The notes beneath the pieces were generated by a model. That model did not search any database. It had not been told where the DNA came from and saw only the letters and a program-made list of their open reading frames with translations. A program made the translations under genes and the position numbers. This document shows, piece after piece, positions 18,278 through 26,462 of a stretch of 64,000 nt of DNA (positions are counted from its first letter, which is position 1; each line of letters begins with the position of its first letter). The DNA lies in assembly GCA_963728395.1 (NCBI GenBank), contig CAVSJJ010000008.1, forward strand, positions 248,001 through 312,000. Direction: 5' to 3'. Source of the stretch: CAVSJJ01 sp963728395 (GTDB lineage Bacteria; Actinomycetota; Actinomycetes; Actinomycetales; Dermatophilaceae).

Positions 18278-18858
18278 GCACCGACACCAACGCCGCAACC
18301 GACCACGACCCCCGCCTGCCGCGGGCGGTCGAGGCACCCGTCGAGCAGACCCTCGACCTGCGTCCCTTCCACCCGGGCGACGAGGCCCACCTCGAGGACC
18401 TCCTCGACAGTACGAGCGGGTATGCCGTCCGGGTCACCGGCCTGCCACCCGGCCCCTCGGACGCCCTGTCCACCCTCATCGGCCGGCCCGAGGGCTCGCA
18501 CCCGGAGGACAAGGTCGTCCTCGGCGGCTGGATCGGCGAGGAGCTCGTCAGCGTCGTCGACGTCATCCGGCGCCATCCGGACCCGGACACCGCGACGGTG
18601 GGCCTGCTCCTGGTCCGGGAGACCCGCCGGCGGCAGGGCTGGGGCACCGCGACGATGCGGCGGCTCGCGGCATACGCCGCCGACTGGCCCCAGCTGCGGA
18701 CCTGGCGGCTCGCCGTCATCGACGTGGCGCGCGAGTCGACGCCGTTCTGGGAGTCGCTCGGTTTCGCCCCGACCGGGCAGAGCGCGCCCTACGCGTATGC
18801 CGACGTCCGCTCGCACACCCGGATCTTCGCCTGCCCGCAGGCCCGGCTCGCCGGCTGA
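18274..18858 (+). CDS. GNAT family N-acetyltransferase
   Basis: 194 residues from GTG 18274, overlapping the peptidase stop as GTGA. The acetyl-CoA loop is LLLVRETRRRQGWGTATMRRLAAYA (about 110-134), matching the R/Q-x-x-G-x-G/A motif, and FWESLGFAPTG near the end is the usual GNAT C-terminal strand. The first 25 residues are polar and probably disordered. The substrate is unknown. Convergent with guaB, with only 2 nt between the two stop codons, so any terminator must lie inside coding sequence. Confidence 0.85.
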   Translation: MSTDTNAATDHDPRLPRAVEAPVEQTLDLRPFHPGDEAHLEDLLDSTSGYAVRVTGLPPGPSDALSTLIGRPEGSHPEDKVVLGGWIGEELVSVVDVIRRHPDPDTATVGLLLVRETRRRQGWGTATMRRLAAYAADWPQLRTWRLAVIDVARESTPFWESLGFAPTGQSAPYAYADVRSHTRIFACPQARLAG

Positions 18859-18860
18859 GC

Positions 18861-20471
18861 TCAGCCCTTCGCCGAGTAGTTCGGCGCCTCGACGATGGCG
18901 GAGACGTCGTGCGGGTGGCTCTCGCGCAGCCCCGCCGTCGTGATCCGGATGAACCGGCCCTTGGCCTTCAGCTCGGGGACCGTGCGGGAGCCGACGTAGA
19001 ACATCGACTGGTGCAGGCCGCCGATGAGCTGGTGGACAACGGTGCCGACCGGGCCGCGGTAGGCGACCTGGCCCTCGATCCCCTCCGGGACGATCTTGTC
19101 GTCGCTGACGACGTCGGCCTGGAAGTAGCGGTCCTTGGAGTAGGACTTCTTGCCCCGTGAGCTCATCGCGCCGAGGCTGCCCATCCCGCGGTAGGCCTTG
19201 TACTGCTTGCCGTTGACGAGGACGAGGTCGCCCGGGCTCTCCTCGCAGCCGGCGAGCAGCGAGCCGATCATCACCGAGTCCGCGCCGGCGACGAGCGCCT
19301 TGGCGATGTCCCCGGAGTACTGCAGACCTCCGTCGCCGATGAGCGGGATGCCGGCCGGCCTGCAGGCGAGCGAGGCGTTGTGGATCGCCGTCACTTGCGG
19401 GACCCCGACGCCGGCGACGATCCGGGTCGTGCAGATCGAGCCGGGTCCGACCCCGACCTTGACCGCGTCGACCCCGGCGTCGATGAGCGACTGGGCCCCC
19501 GCCCGGGTCGCGACGTTGCCGCCGACGACCTGGACGTGCATCGTCGCCGGGTCGCGCTTGACCTTGCGGATCATGTCGAGCAGGGCGGTGGCATGCCCGT
19601 GGGCGGTGTCGACGACGAGCACGTCGACACCGGCCTCGACGAGCGTCGCGGCGCGCTGCCAGGCCTCGCCGAAGTAGCCGACGGCCGCGCCGACCAGGAG
19701 CCGACCGTCCGGATCCTTGCTCGCGCTGGGGAACTGCTCGGACTTGACGAAGTCCTTGACGGTGATGAGCCCGCGCAGCCGGCCCTCCTCGTCGACGATC
19801 GGCAGCCGCTCGCGCTTGTGCTGGCGCAGGAGCGTCGTCGCCTCGGCGTTCGTGATGCCGACCCGGCCGGTGATCAGCGGCATCGGGGTCATGACGTCGC
19901 GAACCCGGGTGCTGCCCCAGGTGGCGACCGGGGTGAAGCGCAGGTCACGGTTGGTGACGATGCCGATGAGGTGGTCGCCGGAGTCGACGACGGGGAAGCC
20001 GGAGACCCGGTAGCGCCCGGCGAGGTCGTCCAGCTCCTCGAGCGTGGCGTCCGGGCCGATCGTCACCGGATTGGAGATCATCCCGGTCTGGGTCCGCTTG
20101 ACGAGGTCGACCTGATAGGCCTGGTCCTCGATCGAGAGGTTGCGGTGCAGGATGCCGATCCCACCGTGCCGAGCCATGGCAATGGCCATCCGGGCCTCGG
20201 TGACGGTGTCCATCGCCGCGGAGACGAGCGGGATCCGCAGCGAGATGTCGCGGGTGAGCCGGGCGCTCGTGTCGACCTCGCTCGGGATGACGTCGGTCTC
20301 GCCGGGCTGGAGGAGGACGTCGTCGTAGGTGAGGCCCAGCTCGGCGAACGGGCCCTCGGGGGCGGGAGCCGCGGCGGCGGCCGTCACCGTGCCTTCCGTA
20401 CGTTCGTGCAGGTCAGCGGCGCCGGGGCTGGCGGGAGGGTGGGGGGTGTTCGCGTCGACACCAAGACTCAT
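18861..20471 (-). CDS. guaB: inosine-5'-monophosphate dehydrogenase
   Basis: 536 residues. Oxidises IMP to XMP with NAD+, the committed step of guanine nucleotide synthesis, and supplies GuaA. Barrel start LTYDDVLLQPGE, two CBS domains inserted at about 135-250 (VTIGPDATLEEL, GITNAEATTLLRQHKRERLPIVDEEG), catalytic Cys in GPGSICTTR, then GDGGLQYSGDIAKALVAGAD and the flap GAMSSRGKKSYSKDRY. The first 40 residues are an unusual Ala/Pro-rich extension; a GTG at the VTAAAAAP position could be the true start. A -10-like TAGACT lies 6 nt upstream of ATG 20471, favouring that start if the mRNA is leaderless. Confidence 0.96.
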   Translation of the reverse strand: MSLGVDANTPHPPASPGAADLHERTEGTVTAAAAAPAPEGPFAELGLTYDDVLLQPGETDVIPSEVDTSARLTRDISLRIPLVSAAMDTVTEARMAIAMARHGGIGILHRNLSIEDQAYQVDLVKRTQTGMISNPVTIGPDATLEELDDLAGRYRVSGFPVVDSGDHLIGIVTNRDLRFTPVATWGSTRVRDVMTPMPLITGRVGITNAEATTLLRQHKRERLPIVDEEGRLRGLITVKDFVKSEQFPSASKDPDGRLLVGAAVGYFGEAWQRAATLVEAGVDVLVVDTAHGHATALLDMIRKVKRDPATMHVQVVGGNVATRAGAQSLIDAGVDAVKVGVGPGSICTTRIVAGVGVPQVTAIHNASLACRPAGIPLIGDGGLQYSGDIAKALVAGADSVMIGSLLAGCEESPGDLVLVNGKQYKAYRGMGSLGAMSSRGKKSYSKDRYFQADVVSDDKIVPEGIEGQVAYRGPVGTVVHQLIGGLHQSMFYVGSRTVPELKAKGRFIRITTAGLRESHPHDVSAIVEAPNYSAKG

Positions 20472-20477
20472 TGCCCC

Positions 20478-20483
20478 AGTCTA
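20478..20483 (-). promoter_or_regulatory. possible leaderless promoter -10 of guaB
   Basis: TAGACT on the minus strand ends 6 nt before the guaB ATG, so transcription would begin at or next to the start codon. No convincing -35 element is visible. Leaderless mRNAs are common in actinobacteria; this is inference from spacing. Confidence 0.35.
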
Positions 20484-20617
20484 GGTGGTCGGGTCGGGGC
20501 CCATTTCCTTGACCTTTTCCTTACCAGGCGCTTGCCCAATCCCAACCGGGGGCGGCATAGCGTCAACGCGTACATCGACTGCGACGTGTGGGGCAGTTTG
20601 ACCGTGGAGGGGTGCTG

Positions 20618-20905
20618 ATGGCCGAGATCACGAGACTTCCGGGACCGCGTGCCGACCTGTGGGACTGGCAGTTCGAGGGCGCCTGCCGGTCGGCCAGCCC
20701 CGAGGTCTTCTTCCATCCGGAGGGCGAACGCGGCTCCAAGCGCCGTACCCGTGACTCCCAGGCCAAGCGCATCTGCCTCGGCTGCCCCGTCCTCGCCCAG
20801 TGCCGGGACCACGCCCTCGCCGTGCGCGAGCCCTACGGCGTCTGGGGCGGGATGACCGAGGACGAGCGCGAGGCCTTCTACACCGGCAAGACCCGGATCG
20901 CCTAG
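20618..20905 (+). CDS. WhiB-family regulator, WhiD/WhiB3 type
   Basis: 95 residues from ATG 20618 with GGAGG upstream. Four cysteines (23, 53, 56, 62) in C-x29-C-x2-C-x5-C hold a [4Fe-4S] cluster, and GVWGGMTEDERE is the sigma-factor-binding loop. The start MAEITRLPGPRADLWDWQ and the FFHPEGERGSKRR segment place it with Streptomyces WhiD and mycobacterial WhiB3, which respond to redox and nitric oxide and partner with the primary sigma factor. The divergent guaB and downstream groEL match the neighbourhood of whiB3 in Mycobacterium. Confidence 0.93.
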   Translation: MAEITRLPGPRADLWDWQFEGACRSASPEVFFHPEGERGSKRRTRDSQAKRICLGCPVLAQCRDHALAVREPYGVWGGMTEDEREAFYTGKTRIA

Positions 20906-21085
20906 GTTCTCGCCGCCCACTGGACCAGCGGCCGGGGCGCCAGCGTCGTCGCCCCGGACCCGCCGCACCCTCCACGTATGCCGCGTGCCCGCCGGGCCCG
21001 CGGCATCCGGCTCTCCAGCCCCGGCCCGGCGGCACTGGCCCGTCCCGCCAGGGGTGGGCGGGCGACACCACCGGGTGACGTCGGC

Positions 21086-22540
21086 TCAGGTGGCGCGAGC
21101 CTCGGCGATGTCGGTGCTCGCAGGGAGGAAGAGGAGGGACAGCGCGGTCCCCACTGCCCCCTCGGCGGCCGCCACCGCGACGAATGCCGCGGCCCAGCCC
21201 CACAGGATCGGCCCGCCCACCAGCCCGGGCAGAACGGCGCGCGGCACGACCACGCCCAGGACCATCGCCACCACGAGCGCCGGCAGCACCGGTGCCAGGT
21301 CCTCGACGGCGAGGGACGCCGCGAGCGTCCGCCGAGGGACACCCGCGGCGACGAGCGTCGCCAGCTCGCGGCGTCGCCCGACGACGGCCTCGGCCGCGGT
21401 GACGAGGATGCCGAGGGCGGCCACGGCGACCGCGAGGACGAGGAGAGCGAGCACGGCGTCGAACGCCTGGAGGTAGAACTCGGGGGGCATGGCGTAGGAC
21501 TGCCCTGGCCTGAGGTCACCCCGCAGGGCGAGCGCGACACCGGCCACGACGGTCGCGAGGATGAGGGTCGCGGACCGGCCGGCCGCGCGGCCCGGGTCCG
21601 CGCAGAGCCGCCGTCCGGCGATGAGGGCGGCCGCGCCCGTCGCCCGCCCGGTGAGCACCCGACCGGCGGCCAGGGCCGTCGCCCGCGCCAGCCGGACGAG
21701 GAGCAGGGCGGCGAGGACCGCCTCGAGGAGGGCGAACAGGCCGAGCACGATGACGGGCACGACCGTACCCGGCCCCTCGACGAACACCCCGTTCACCCAG
21801 CGCACCGCCGCGGAGAAGCCGAGCCCGATGACGGCGAGCGCAGCGGCGATCGCCGCGGTCCCGGCGGCGGACGACACGCCCACGGGTCCCGCTGCCCGGC
21901 CCCCGATCGGGTCGGCGCGCCGCAGGCCACGACGAGCGAGGAGGACGACGACGACGGGCACGAGGAGCATTGCCGGAACGACGAGCCACCAGTGCGGCAC
22001 GACGTCGGTCGGCAGGTACCGCCGACCAGGGTATGCCGCTGCGTCGGCCACGGGTCCGTAGGCGACCCAGCCCTGCGCGGGCGGGGTGACGCTGTTGAGC
22101 ACGGCGGCGAGGACGGCATACCCGAGGACCCCGACGACGACACCGAGCACCGCGGCCACGCCCGCCTCGAGGGCCGCGACCCAGCGCACCTGCCGCGCAG
22201 ACGCGCCGGCGAGCCGGTATGCCGCGAGCCGTCGCTCCCGGGCCGGTGCACCGATCCGGGCCGCCTGGGCCGCCAGGGCCAACGGCGGGAGGGTCATCAG
22301 GATGAGGGCGAAGACGACGCCGGCTCGCAGGTTGGGGTCGTTGACGACGAGCAGCCGGTAGCGCTCTCGGTATCCGTCGGAGAACCACGGACCGGGCATC
22401 GAGGCGACGACGCACGCGGCGAGGCCGAAGACGGTCACGAGCGCGGCGGCGAACGCCGTGAGCCCGATCCGCAACCGGTCGGTCCTGCCGCCACGCATCG
22501 CGAACCGGAGGAGCTCGGCGGCCCGGACACGGTCAGTCAT
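21086..22540 (-). CDS. FtsX-like ABC transporter permease
   Basis: 484 residues from ATG 22540, which overlaps the ATPase stop by 8 nt. Hydrophobic helices near 25-50, 75-100, 125-155 and 190-215, then a repeat of the pattern in the C-terminal half with helices near 370-400, 420-445 and 450-475. This duplicated arrangement, with GAPARERRLAAYRLAGASARQV in the first loop and VVGRRRELATLVAAGVPRRTL in the second, is the FtsX/MacB permease signature. It likely forms an export or antibiotic-resistance complex with the ATPase upstream. The substrate is unknown. Confidence 0.85.
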   Translation of the reverse strand: MTDRVRAAELLRFAMRGGRTDRLRIGLTAFAAALVTVFGLAACVVASMPGPWFSDGYRERYRLLVVNDPNLRAGVVFALILMTLPPLALAAQAARIGAPARERRLAAYRLAGASARQVRWVAALEAGVAAVLGVVVGVLGYAVLAAVLNSVTPPAQGWVAYGPVADAAAYPGRRYLPTDVVPHWWLVVPAMLLVPVVVVLLARRGLRRADPIGGRAAGPVGVSSAAGTAAIAAALAVIGLGFSAAVRWVNGVFVEGPGTVVPVIVLGLFALLEAVLAALLLVRLARATALAAGRVLTGRATGAAALIAGRRLCADPGRAAGRSATLILATVVAGVALALRGDLRPGQSYAMPPEFYLQAFDAVLALLVLAVAVAALGILVTAAEAVVGRRRELATLVAAGVPRRTLAASLAVEDLAPVLPALVVAMVLGVVVPRAVLPGLVGGPILWGWAAAFVAVAAAEGAVGTALSLLFLPASTDIAEARAT

Positions 22541-23294
22541 CGAGGGACTCCGGGGTCGGCACCGGGTCGACACCCGCGGTGTCGCCGACGATGCGGCCGT
22601 CGCGCAGGTGGACCTCTCGGTCACCGAACGCGGCCACGCGGGCGTCGTGGGTGACGAGGACGACGGTCGTCCCTTCGTCGTGGGCGGACCGGACGATCTC
22701 CGCCATCACCCGGTCCCCGGCGACCGAGTCGAGGGCGCCGGTGGGCTCGTCGGCGAGGAGCAGCTCCGGACCGGTGACCATGGCCCGGGCCAGCGCGACG
22801 CGCTGTGCCTGGCCGCCGGACAGCTGCGGTGGCACGACCTCGGCGACGTCGGCGACGCCGAGCCGGTCGAGCCACGCCCCCGCTCGTTCGAGGGCCTCGG
22901 CTCGGCGGAGTCCGCCGAGGAGGAGGGGCAGGGCGACGTTCTCGACCGCCGGAAGCTCGGAGACGAGCTGACCGAACTGGAAGAGCATCCCGACCCGGGT
23001 CCGGCGCAGCCGGGACCGCTCCGCGTCGGTCAGCCCACCGAGCGGCACCGCATCCAGCTCCACCGAGCCGGCGCTCGGGAGGAGCACCCCGCCGAGGGCC
23101 AGGAGGAGGGATGACTTGCCGGACCCGGACGCTCCGGTGATGGCGAGGAGCTCCCCGGCGGCGATGTCGAGGTCGACTCCGTGCAGGGCCCGGGTGGGTC
23201 CGTAGTCGACCACCACGCCCCGGGCGCGAAGGAGGGGCCCGCCGTCTCGGGCGAGCGGGGCGGCGGCGTCGGTACGCAGTCGGGTGGGGCTCAT
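22533..23294 (-). CDS. ABC transporter ATP-binding protein (MacB/LolD type)
   Basis: 253 residues with Walker A GASGSGKSS, Q-loop FQFGQLVSEL, signature LSGGQAQRVALARA, Walker B LLLADEPTGALD and switch VTHD. The GALDS sequence after Walker B is typical of ATPases that pair with FtsX-like permeases. Its start lies within the end of the PadR gene (4-nt overlap), so regulator, ATPase and permease form one transcript. The first 20 residues are outside the fold. Confidence 0.92.
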   Translation of the reverse strand: MSPTRLRTDAAAPLARDGGPLLRARGVVVDYGPTRALHGVDLDIAAGELLAITGASGSGKSSLLLALGGVLLPSAGSVELDAVPLGGLTDAERSRLRRTRVGMLFQFGQLVSELPAVENVALPLLLGGLRRAEALERAGAWLDRLGVADVAEVVPPQLSGGQAQRVALARAMVTGPELLLADEPTGALDSVAGDRVMAEIVRSAHDEGTTVVLVTHDARVAAFGDREVHLRDGRIVGDTAGVDPVPTPESLDD

Positions 23295-23827
23295 GACATG
23301 GCCTCCTCGGCAAGGTCGGCGATCCGGGTTCGGGCCGCCTCCATCCAGCGGATGTCGGCGTCGAGGTGGGCCAGCGCGTAGTCGGCGGCGAGCACGTCGG
23401 AGACGCTCGCCGCGGGGTCGGTCTTGACCCGGGTGTGATGGCGCATCCGGCGCAGGTGGACGACGCGCTGCTCGTCGAGCACGGCCGCCGCCGCCTCGGT
23501 GCCGGACGCGATGAGGGCGATCGTCGTCTTCGTCGCGATGGGGTTGGCTACGTGACCGCCGGGGTCCTCGGTGGCGCCCATCCAGTCCTCCAGCTCCGCT
23601 CGACCGGCGTCGGTCAGCTCGTAGACGGTGCGGTCCGGACCCTCCGACCGCTCCACCGCGACGGGCCGGACGAGGCCCTTGCGGTGGAGCCGGTCGAGGG
23701 CGGCGTAGACCTGCCCGAACGCGAGCGGACGAGCCGTGGGAAACGTCTCGTCATGGGCTCGCTTCAGGTCGTAGCCGTGCCGCTGACCCCTGCTCAGCAG
23801 CCCGAGCACGATGTGACCGGTCGACAC
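23291..23827 (-). CDS. PadR-family transcriptional regulator
   Basis: 178 residues. Winged-helix domain at the N-terminus (GHIVLGLLSRGQRHGYDLKRA, FGQVYAALDRLHRKGLV, YELTDAGRAELEDWM) and a C-terminal helical dimerisation arm, the PadR-s/Vir layout. The GTG start at 23827 is directly next to a 35-bp perfect palindrome, and no ribosome site is possible in front of it except inside the palindrome, so a leaderless transcript with autorepression is the simplest reading. It probably represses the ABC genes it is coupled to until their substrate or a drug is present. Confidence 0.9.
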   Translation of the reverse strand: MSTGHIVLGLLSRGQRHGYDLKRAHDETFPTARPLAFGQVYAALDRLHRKGLVRPVAVERSEGPDRTVYELTDAGRAELEDWMGATEDPGGHVANPIATKTTIALIASGTEAAAAVLDEQRVVHLRRMRHHTRVKTDPAASVSDVLAADYALAHLDADIRWMEAARTRIADLAEEAMS

Positions 23828-23862
23828 GACACGTACTATTCACTGTGTGAATAGTACGTGTC
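23828..23862 (-). promoter_or_regulatory. PadR operator palindrome with promoter
   Basis: Two perfect 16-bp arms (23828-23843 and 23847-23862) around a 3-nt centre. The arms are AT-richer than their surroundings and contain TAGTAC/TACTAT, usable as a -10 element for a transcript starting at the adjacent GTG. Position and symmetry fit the binding site of the dimeric PadR protein coded immediately downstream. Confidence 0.8.
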
Positions 23863-24023
23863 AAGCAGCCGCCGTCATCGGGATCCGCCGAGGGGTGGCG
23901 ATGTGCCCCATCAGGGCCGCCGATGGGGCGGATCGCCACCTTTCGGGGGGCGGGGCCGGGCGGATCACCACCCTTCGCGGGGGCGGGGCCGGGCGTGCCG
24001 CGGATGGCTTGCCGCCCCGGACA

Positions 24024-24065
24024 GCCGTATGCCGCGGCACCCGAGTGGGTGCCGCGGCATACGGC
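24024..24065. repeat. inverted pair of the GTATGCCG word, 19-bp hairpin
   Basis: Perfect 19-bp arms (24024-24042, 24047-24065) with a GAGT loop. Each arm carries the dispersed octamer (24027-24034 forward, 24055-24062 reverse). It lies in the 311-nt non-coding gap between the PadR operator and the groEL stop and could act as a terminator. The rest of that gap holds two GC-rich near-repeats (GGCGGATC...CACC with CGGGGGCGGGGCCGGGCG) and no gene. Confidence 0.8.
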
Positions 24066-24110
24066 GTGTGGGTCGGCGCCGGAGTACCTCGACCGCCCCG
24101 ACCACGCGGG

Positions 24111-24155
24111 TTCGAGGTATTCGCAGACCCGAGGTGGGTTACCGAATACCTCGAA
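24111..24155 (-). terminator. 13-bp hairpin downstream of groEL
   Basis: Perfect arms 24111-24123 and 24143-24155 begin 19 nt after the groEL stop. The left arm and the following AGACCC are nearly identical to a hairpin at 44817-44857 downstream of metB, so this is a member of a small dispersed terminator-like family. Confidence 0.65.
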
Positions 24156-24173
24156 CCGAGGCGTGGATGCGGC

Positions 24174-25793
24174 TCAGTGGCCGTGCCCGTGGCCGTGGCC
24201 ACCGGCGGGCGCGTCGCCCTCCTCGTCCTTCTTCTCGACGACGAGCGTGTCGGTCGTCAGGACCATCGACGCGATCGACTCGGCGTTGCGCAGGGCGCTG
24301 CGGGTCACCTTGACCGGGTCGATGACGCCGGCCTTGATGAGGTCCTCGTAGACGCCGGTGGCGGCGTTGAGGCCCATCCCCGGCTCCATCTCGCTGACCT
24401 TGGCGACGGCGACGTAGCCCTGGATGCCGGCGTTGTCGGCGATCCAGCGCAGCGGCTCGGCCGCGGCCTTCTGGACGATCCGCGCGCCGACCAGCGCGTC
24501 ACCCTCCAGGTCGAGCTCGTCGATGACCTTGACGGCCTGGATGAGGGCCGAGCCGCCACCGGCGACGATGCCCTCCTCGATGGCCGCGCGGGTCGCGGAG
24601 ATCGCGTCCTCGATGCGGTGCTTCTTCTCCTTCAGCTCGACCTCGGTGTAGGCGCCGACCTTGATGACGCAGACGCCACCGGCGAGCTTGGCGAGGCGCT
24701 CCTGGAGCTTCTCGCGATCCCAGTCGGAGTCGGTGCGCTCGATCTCGGACTTGATCTGCCCGACCCGGGCGTCGACCTCTGCGGCGTCGCCGTCACCGTC
24801 GATGATCGTCGTGCTGTCCTTCGTCACGACGATGCGGCGGGCCTGGCCGAGGGTGTCGAGGCCGGCCTGGTCGAGCTTGAGGCCGACCTCCTCGGCGATG
24901 ACCTGGCCGCCGGTGAGGATGGCCATGTCCTGGAGCATCGCCTTGCGGCGGTCGCCGAAGCCGGGCGCCTTGACGGCGACGACGTTGAACGTGCCGCGCA
25001 TCTTGTTGACGACGAGCGTGGAAAGGGCCTCACCGTCGATGTCCTCGGCGATGATGAGCAGCGGCTTTCCGGCCTGGATGACCTTCTCGAGGATCGGCAG
25101 GACGTCGGCGATGGCCGAGATCTTGCCCTGGTTGATCAGGACGTAGGCGTCCTCGATGACCGCCTCCATCCGCTCCGGGTCGGAGACGAAGTAGGGGCTG
25201 ATGTAGCCCTTGTCGAACTGCATGCCCTCGGTGAACTCGAGCTCGGTGGACGCGGTCGAGGACTCCTCGACGGTGATGACGCCGTCCTTGCCGACCTTGT
25301 CGAACGCCTCGGCGATGATCGAGCCGATCTGCGGGTCCTGGGCCGACAGCGAGGCGACGGAGGCGATCTCCTCCTTGCCCTCGACATCGCGCGCGGTCTC
25401 GAGCAGCCGGTCGGAGACGGCGTTGACGGCCGCGTCCATGCCGCGCTTGAGGCCGGACGGGGCGGCGCCCGCAGCGACGTTGCGCAGGCCCTCGTGGACC
25501 ATCGCCTGGGCGAGGACCGTCGCGGTCGTCGTCCCGTCGCCGGCGATGTCGTTCGTCTTCGTCGCGACCTCCTTGGCGAGCTGTGCGCCGAGGTTCTCGT
25601 ACGGGTCGTCGAGCTCGACCTCGCGGGCGATCGTCACGCCGTCGTTCGTGATCGTCGGGGCGCCCCACTTCTTGTCGATGACGACGTTGCGGCCCTTGGG
25701 GCCGAGGGTCACCTTGACGGCGTTGGCGAGCGCGTCGACGCCGCGCTCGAGGCTCTTGCGGGCGGAGTCGTTGAACTCCAGTTCCTTGGCCAT
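24174..25793 (-). CDS. groEL: chaperonin GroEL, histidine-tailed type
   Basis: 539 residues, full length. KELEFNDSARKSLERGVDALANAVKVTLGPKGRNVV at the start, the ATPase motif GDGTTTATVLAQ and the apical-domain KAPGFGDRRKAMLQDMA are all intact. The protein ends in GGHGHGHGH in place of the usual GGM tail; His-rich tails mark actinobacterial GroEL1, the copy coded next to groES, which suggests a second, GGM-tailed groEL elsewhere in the genome. Forms the folding cage with GroES. ATG has AAGGA upstream. Cotranscribed with groES and controlled by the CIRCE elements upstream of it. Confidence 0.97.
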   Translation of the reverse strand: MAKELEFNDSARKSLERGVDALANAVKVTLGPKGRNVVIDKKWGAPTITNDGVTIAREVELDDPYENLGAQLAKEVATKTNDIAGDGTTTATVLAQAMVHEGLRNVAAGAAPSGLKRGMDAAVNAVSDRLLETARDVEGKEEIASVASLSAQDPQIGSIIAEAFDKVGKDGVITVEESSTASTELEFTEGMQFDKGYISPYFVSDPERMEAVIEDAYVLINQGKISAIADVLPILEKVIQAGKPLLIIAEDIDGEALSTLVVNKMRGTFNVVAVKAPGFGDRRKAMLQDMAILTGGQVIAEEVGLKLDQAGLDTLGQARRIVVTKDSTTIIDGDGDAAEVDARVGQIKSEIERTDSDWDREKLQERLAKLAGGVCVIKVGAYTEVELKEKKHRIEDAISATRAAIEEGIVAGGGSALIQAVKVIDELDLEGDALVGARIVQKAAAEPLRWIADNAGIQGYVAVAKVSEMEPGMGLNAATGVYEDLIKAGVIDPVKVTRSALRNAESIASMVLTTDTLVVEKKDEEGDAPAGGHGHGHGH

Positions 25794-25823
25794 GTTGTCC
25801 TTACCTGGTCAGTGCGGGATGAG

Positions 25824-25862
25824 GTATGCCGTGGGCCGCCGTGGGGCGAGCCCACGGCATAC
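25824..25862. repeat. inverted pair of the GTATGCCG word between groES and groEL
   Basis: Perfect 13-bp arms (25824-25836 and 25850-25862) with a 13-nt loop, each starting or ending in the dispersed octamer. It lies in the 109-nt gap of the groES-groEL operon, where a full terminator would be unexpected; partial attenuation or an RNA-stability hairpin is possible. Confidence 0.75.
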
Positions 25863-25902
25863 GACGTGGTTCAGATGCGCGGCAGCGCGATCGGGCGGCG
25901 TC

Positions 25903-26196
25903 TCAGCCGACGACGGCGAGGACGTCGCGAGCGGAGAGGATGAGGTACTCCTCGCCGCCGTGCTTGATCTCGGTGCCGCCGTACTTGCTGAAGATGACGC
26001 GGTCGCCGACCTGGACGTCGAGCGGAACGCGGTTGCCGTGGTCGTCGATGCGGCCCGGACCGACCGCGAGGACCTCGCCCTCCTGGGGCTTCTCCTTGGC
26101 GGTGTCCGGGATGACGAGACCGGAGGCGGTGGTCTGCTCGGCCTCGAGCGACTTGATGACGATCCGGTCTTCGAGCGGCTTGATGGAAACCGACAC
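25903..26196 (-). CDS. groES: co-chaperonin GroES
   Basis: 97 residues from GTG 26196, which has GGGAGGT 7 nt upstream. The sequence VSVSIKPLEDRIVIKSLEAE, the mobile-loop region TTASGLVIPDTAKEKPQEG and the end FSKYGGTEIKHGGEEYLILSARDVLAVV are standard GroES. It caps the GroEL cavity. It is the first gene of the groES-groEL operon. Confidence 0.97.
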   Translation of the reverse strand: MSVSIKPLEDRIVIKSLEAEQTTASGLVIPDTAKEKPQEGEVLAVGPGRIDDHGNRVPLDVQVGDRVIFSKYGGTEIKHGGEEYLILSARDVLAVVG

Positions 26197-26293
26197 GATG
26201 GTGACCTCCCCTTTGCGGGTGTCGAAGTGGACAGGTACGTGGGTGCCGCCGGCGCGCCCTCGCCGTCGCGGGGGTCGAGGTCGTACCGATGGG

Positions 26294-26320
26294 CTGGCAC
26301 TCACCCAGGGCGAGTGCCAA
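26294..26320 (-). promoter_or_regulatory. CIRCE element 2 (HrcA operator) over the start site
   Basis: On the minus strand TTGGCACTC, 9 nt, GAGTGCCAG: one mismatch per arm from the CIRCE consensus TTAGCACTC-N9-GAGTGCTAA. It covers and follows the predicted transcription start of groES. Confidence 0.85.
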
Positions 26321-26327
26321 TAGGAGC

Positions 26328-26357
26328 AATCTAGGTCGGCGGTTAGCACTCGGTCAA
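26328..26357 (-). promoter_or_regulatory. groES promoter (-35 TTGACC, -10 TAGATT)
   Basis: Minus-strand TTGACC (26352-26357) and TAGATT (26328-26333) are separated by 18 nt, a good match to a housekeeping sigma promoter. The -35 lies inside CIRCE element 1. Confidence 0.75.
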
Positions 26358-26369
26358 CTTGAGTGCCAG
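26343..26369 (-). promoter_or_regulatory. CIRCE element 1 (HrcA operator) over the -35
   Basis: TTAGCACTC (26343-26351), 9 nt, GAGTGCCAG (26361-26369) on the plus strand: a perfect left arm and a right arm with two changes from consensus. It overlaps the -35 box, so HrcA bound here would block sigma-factor access until heat shock. Confidence 0.88.
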
Positions 26370-26462
26370 CCCTTGGTCGCGGCGACCGCTCGGCCCGATG
26401 CCTCGGCGGCGGATCGGGTCCTGGGTGGGCCGATGACGCCCCCGGGTGAGAGGCTGTGCGCC

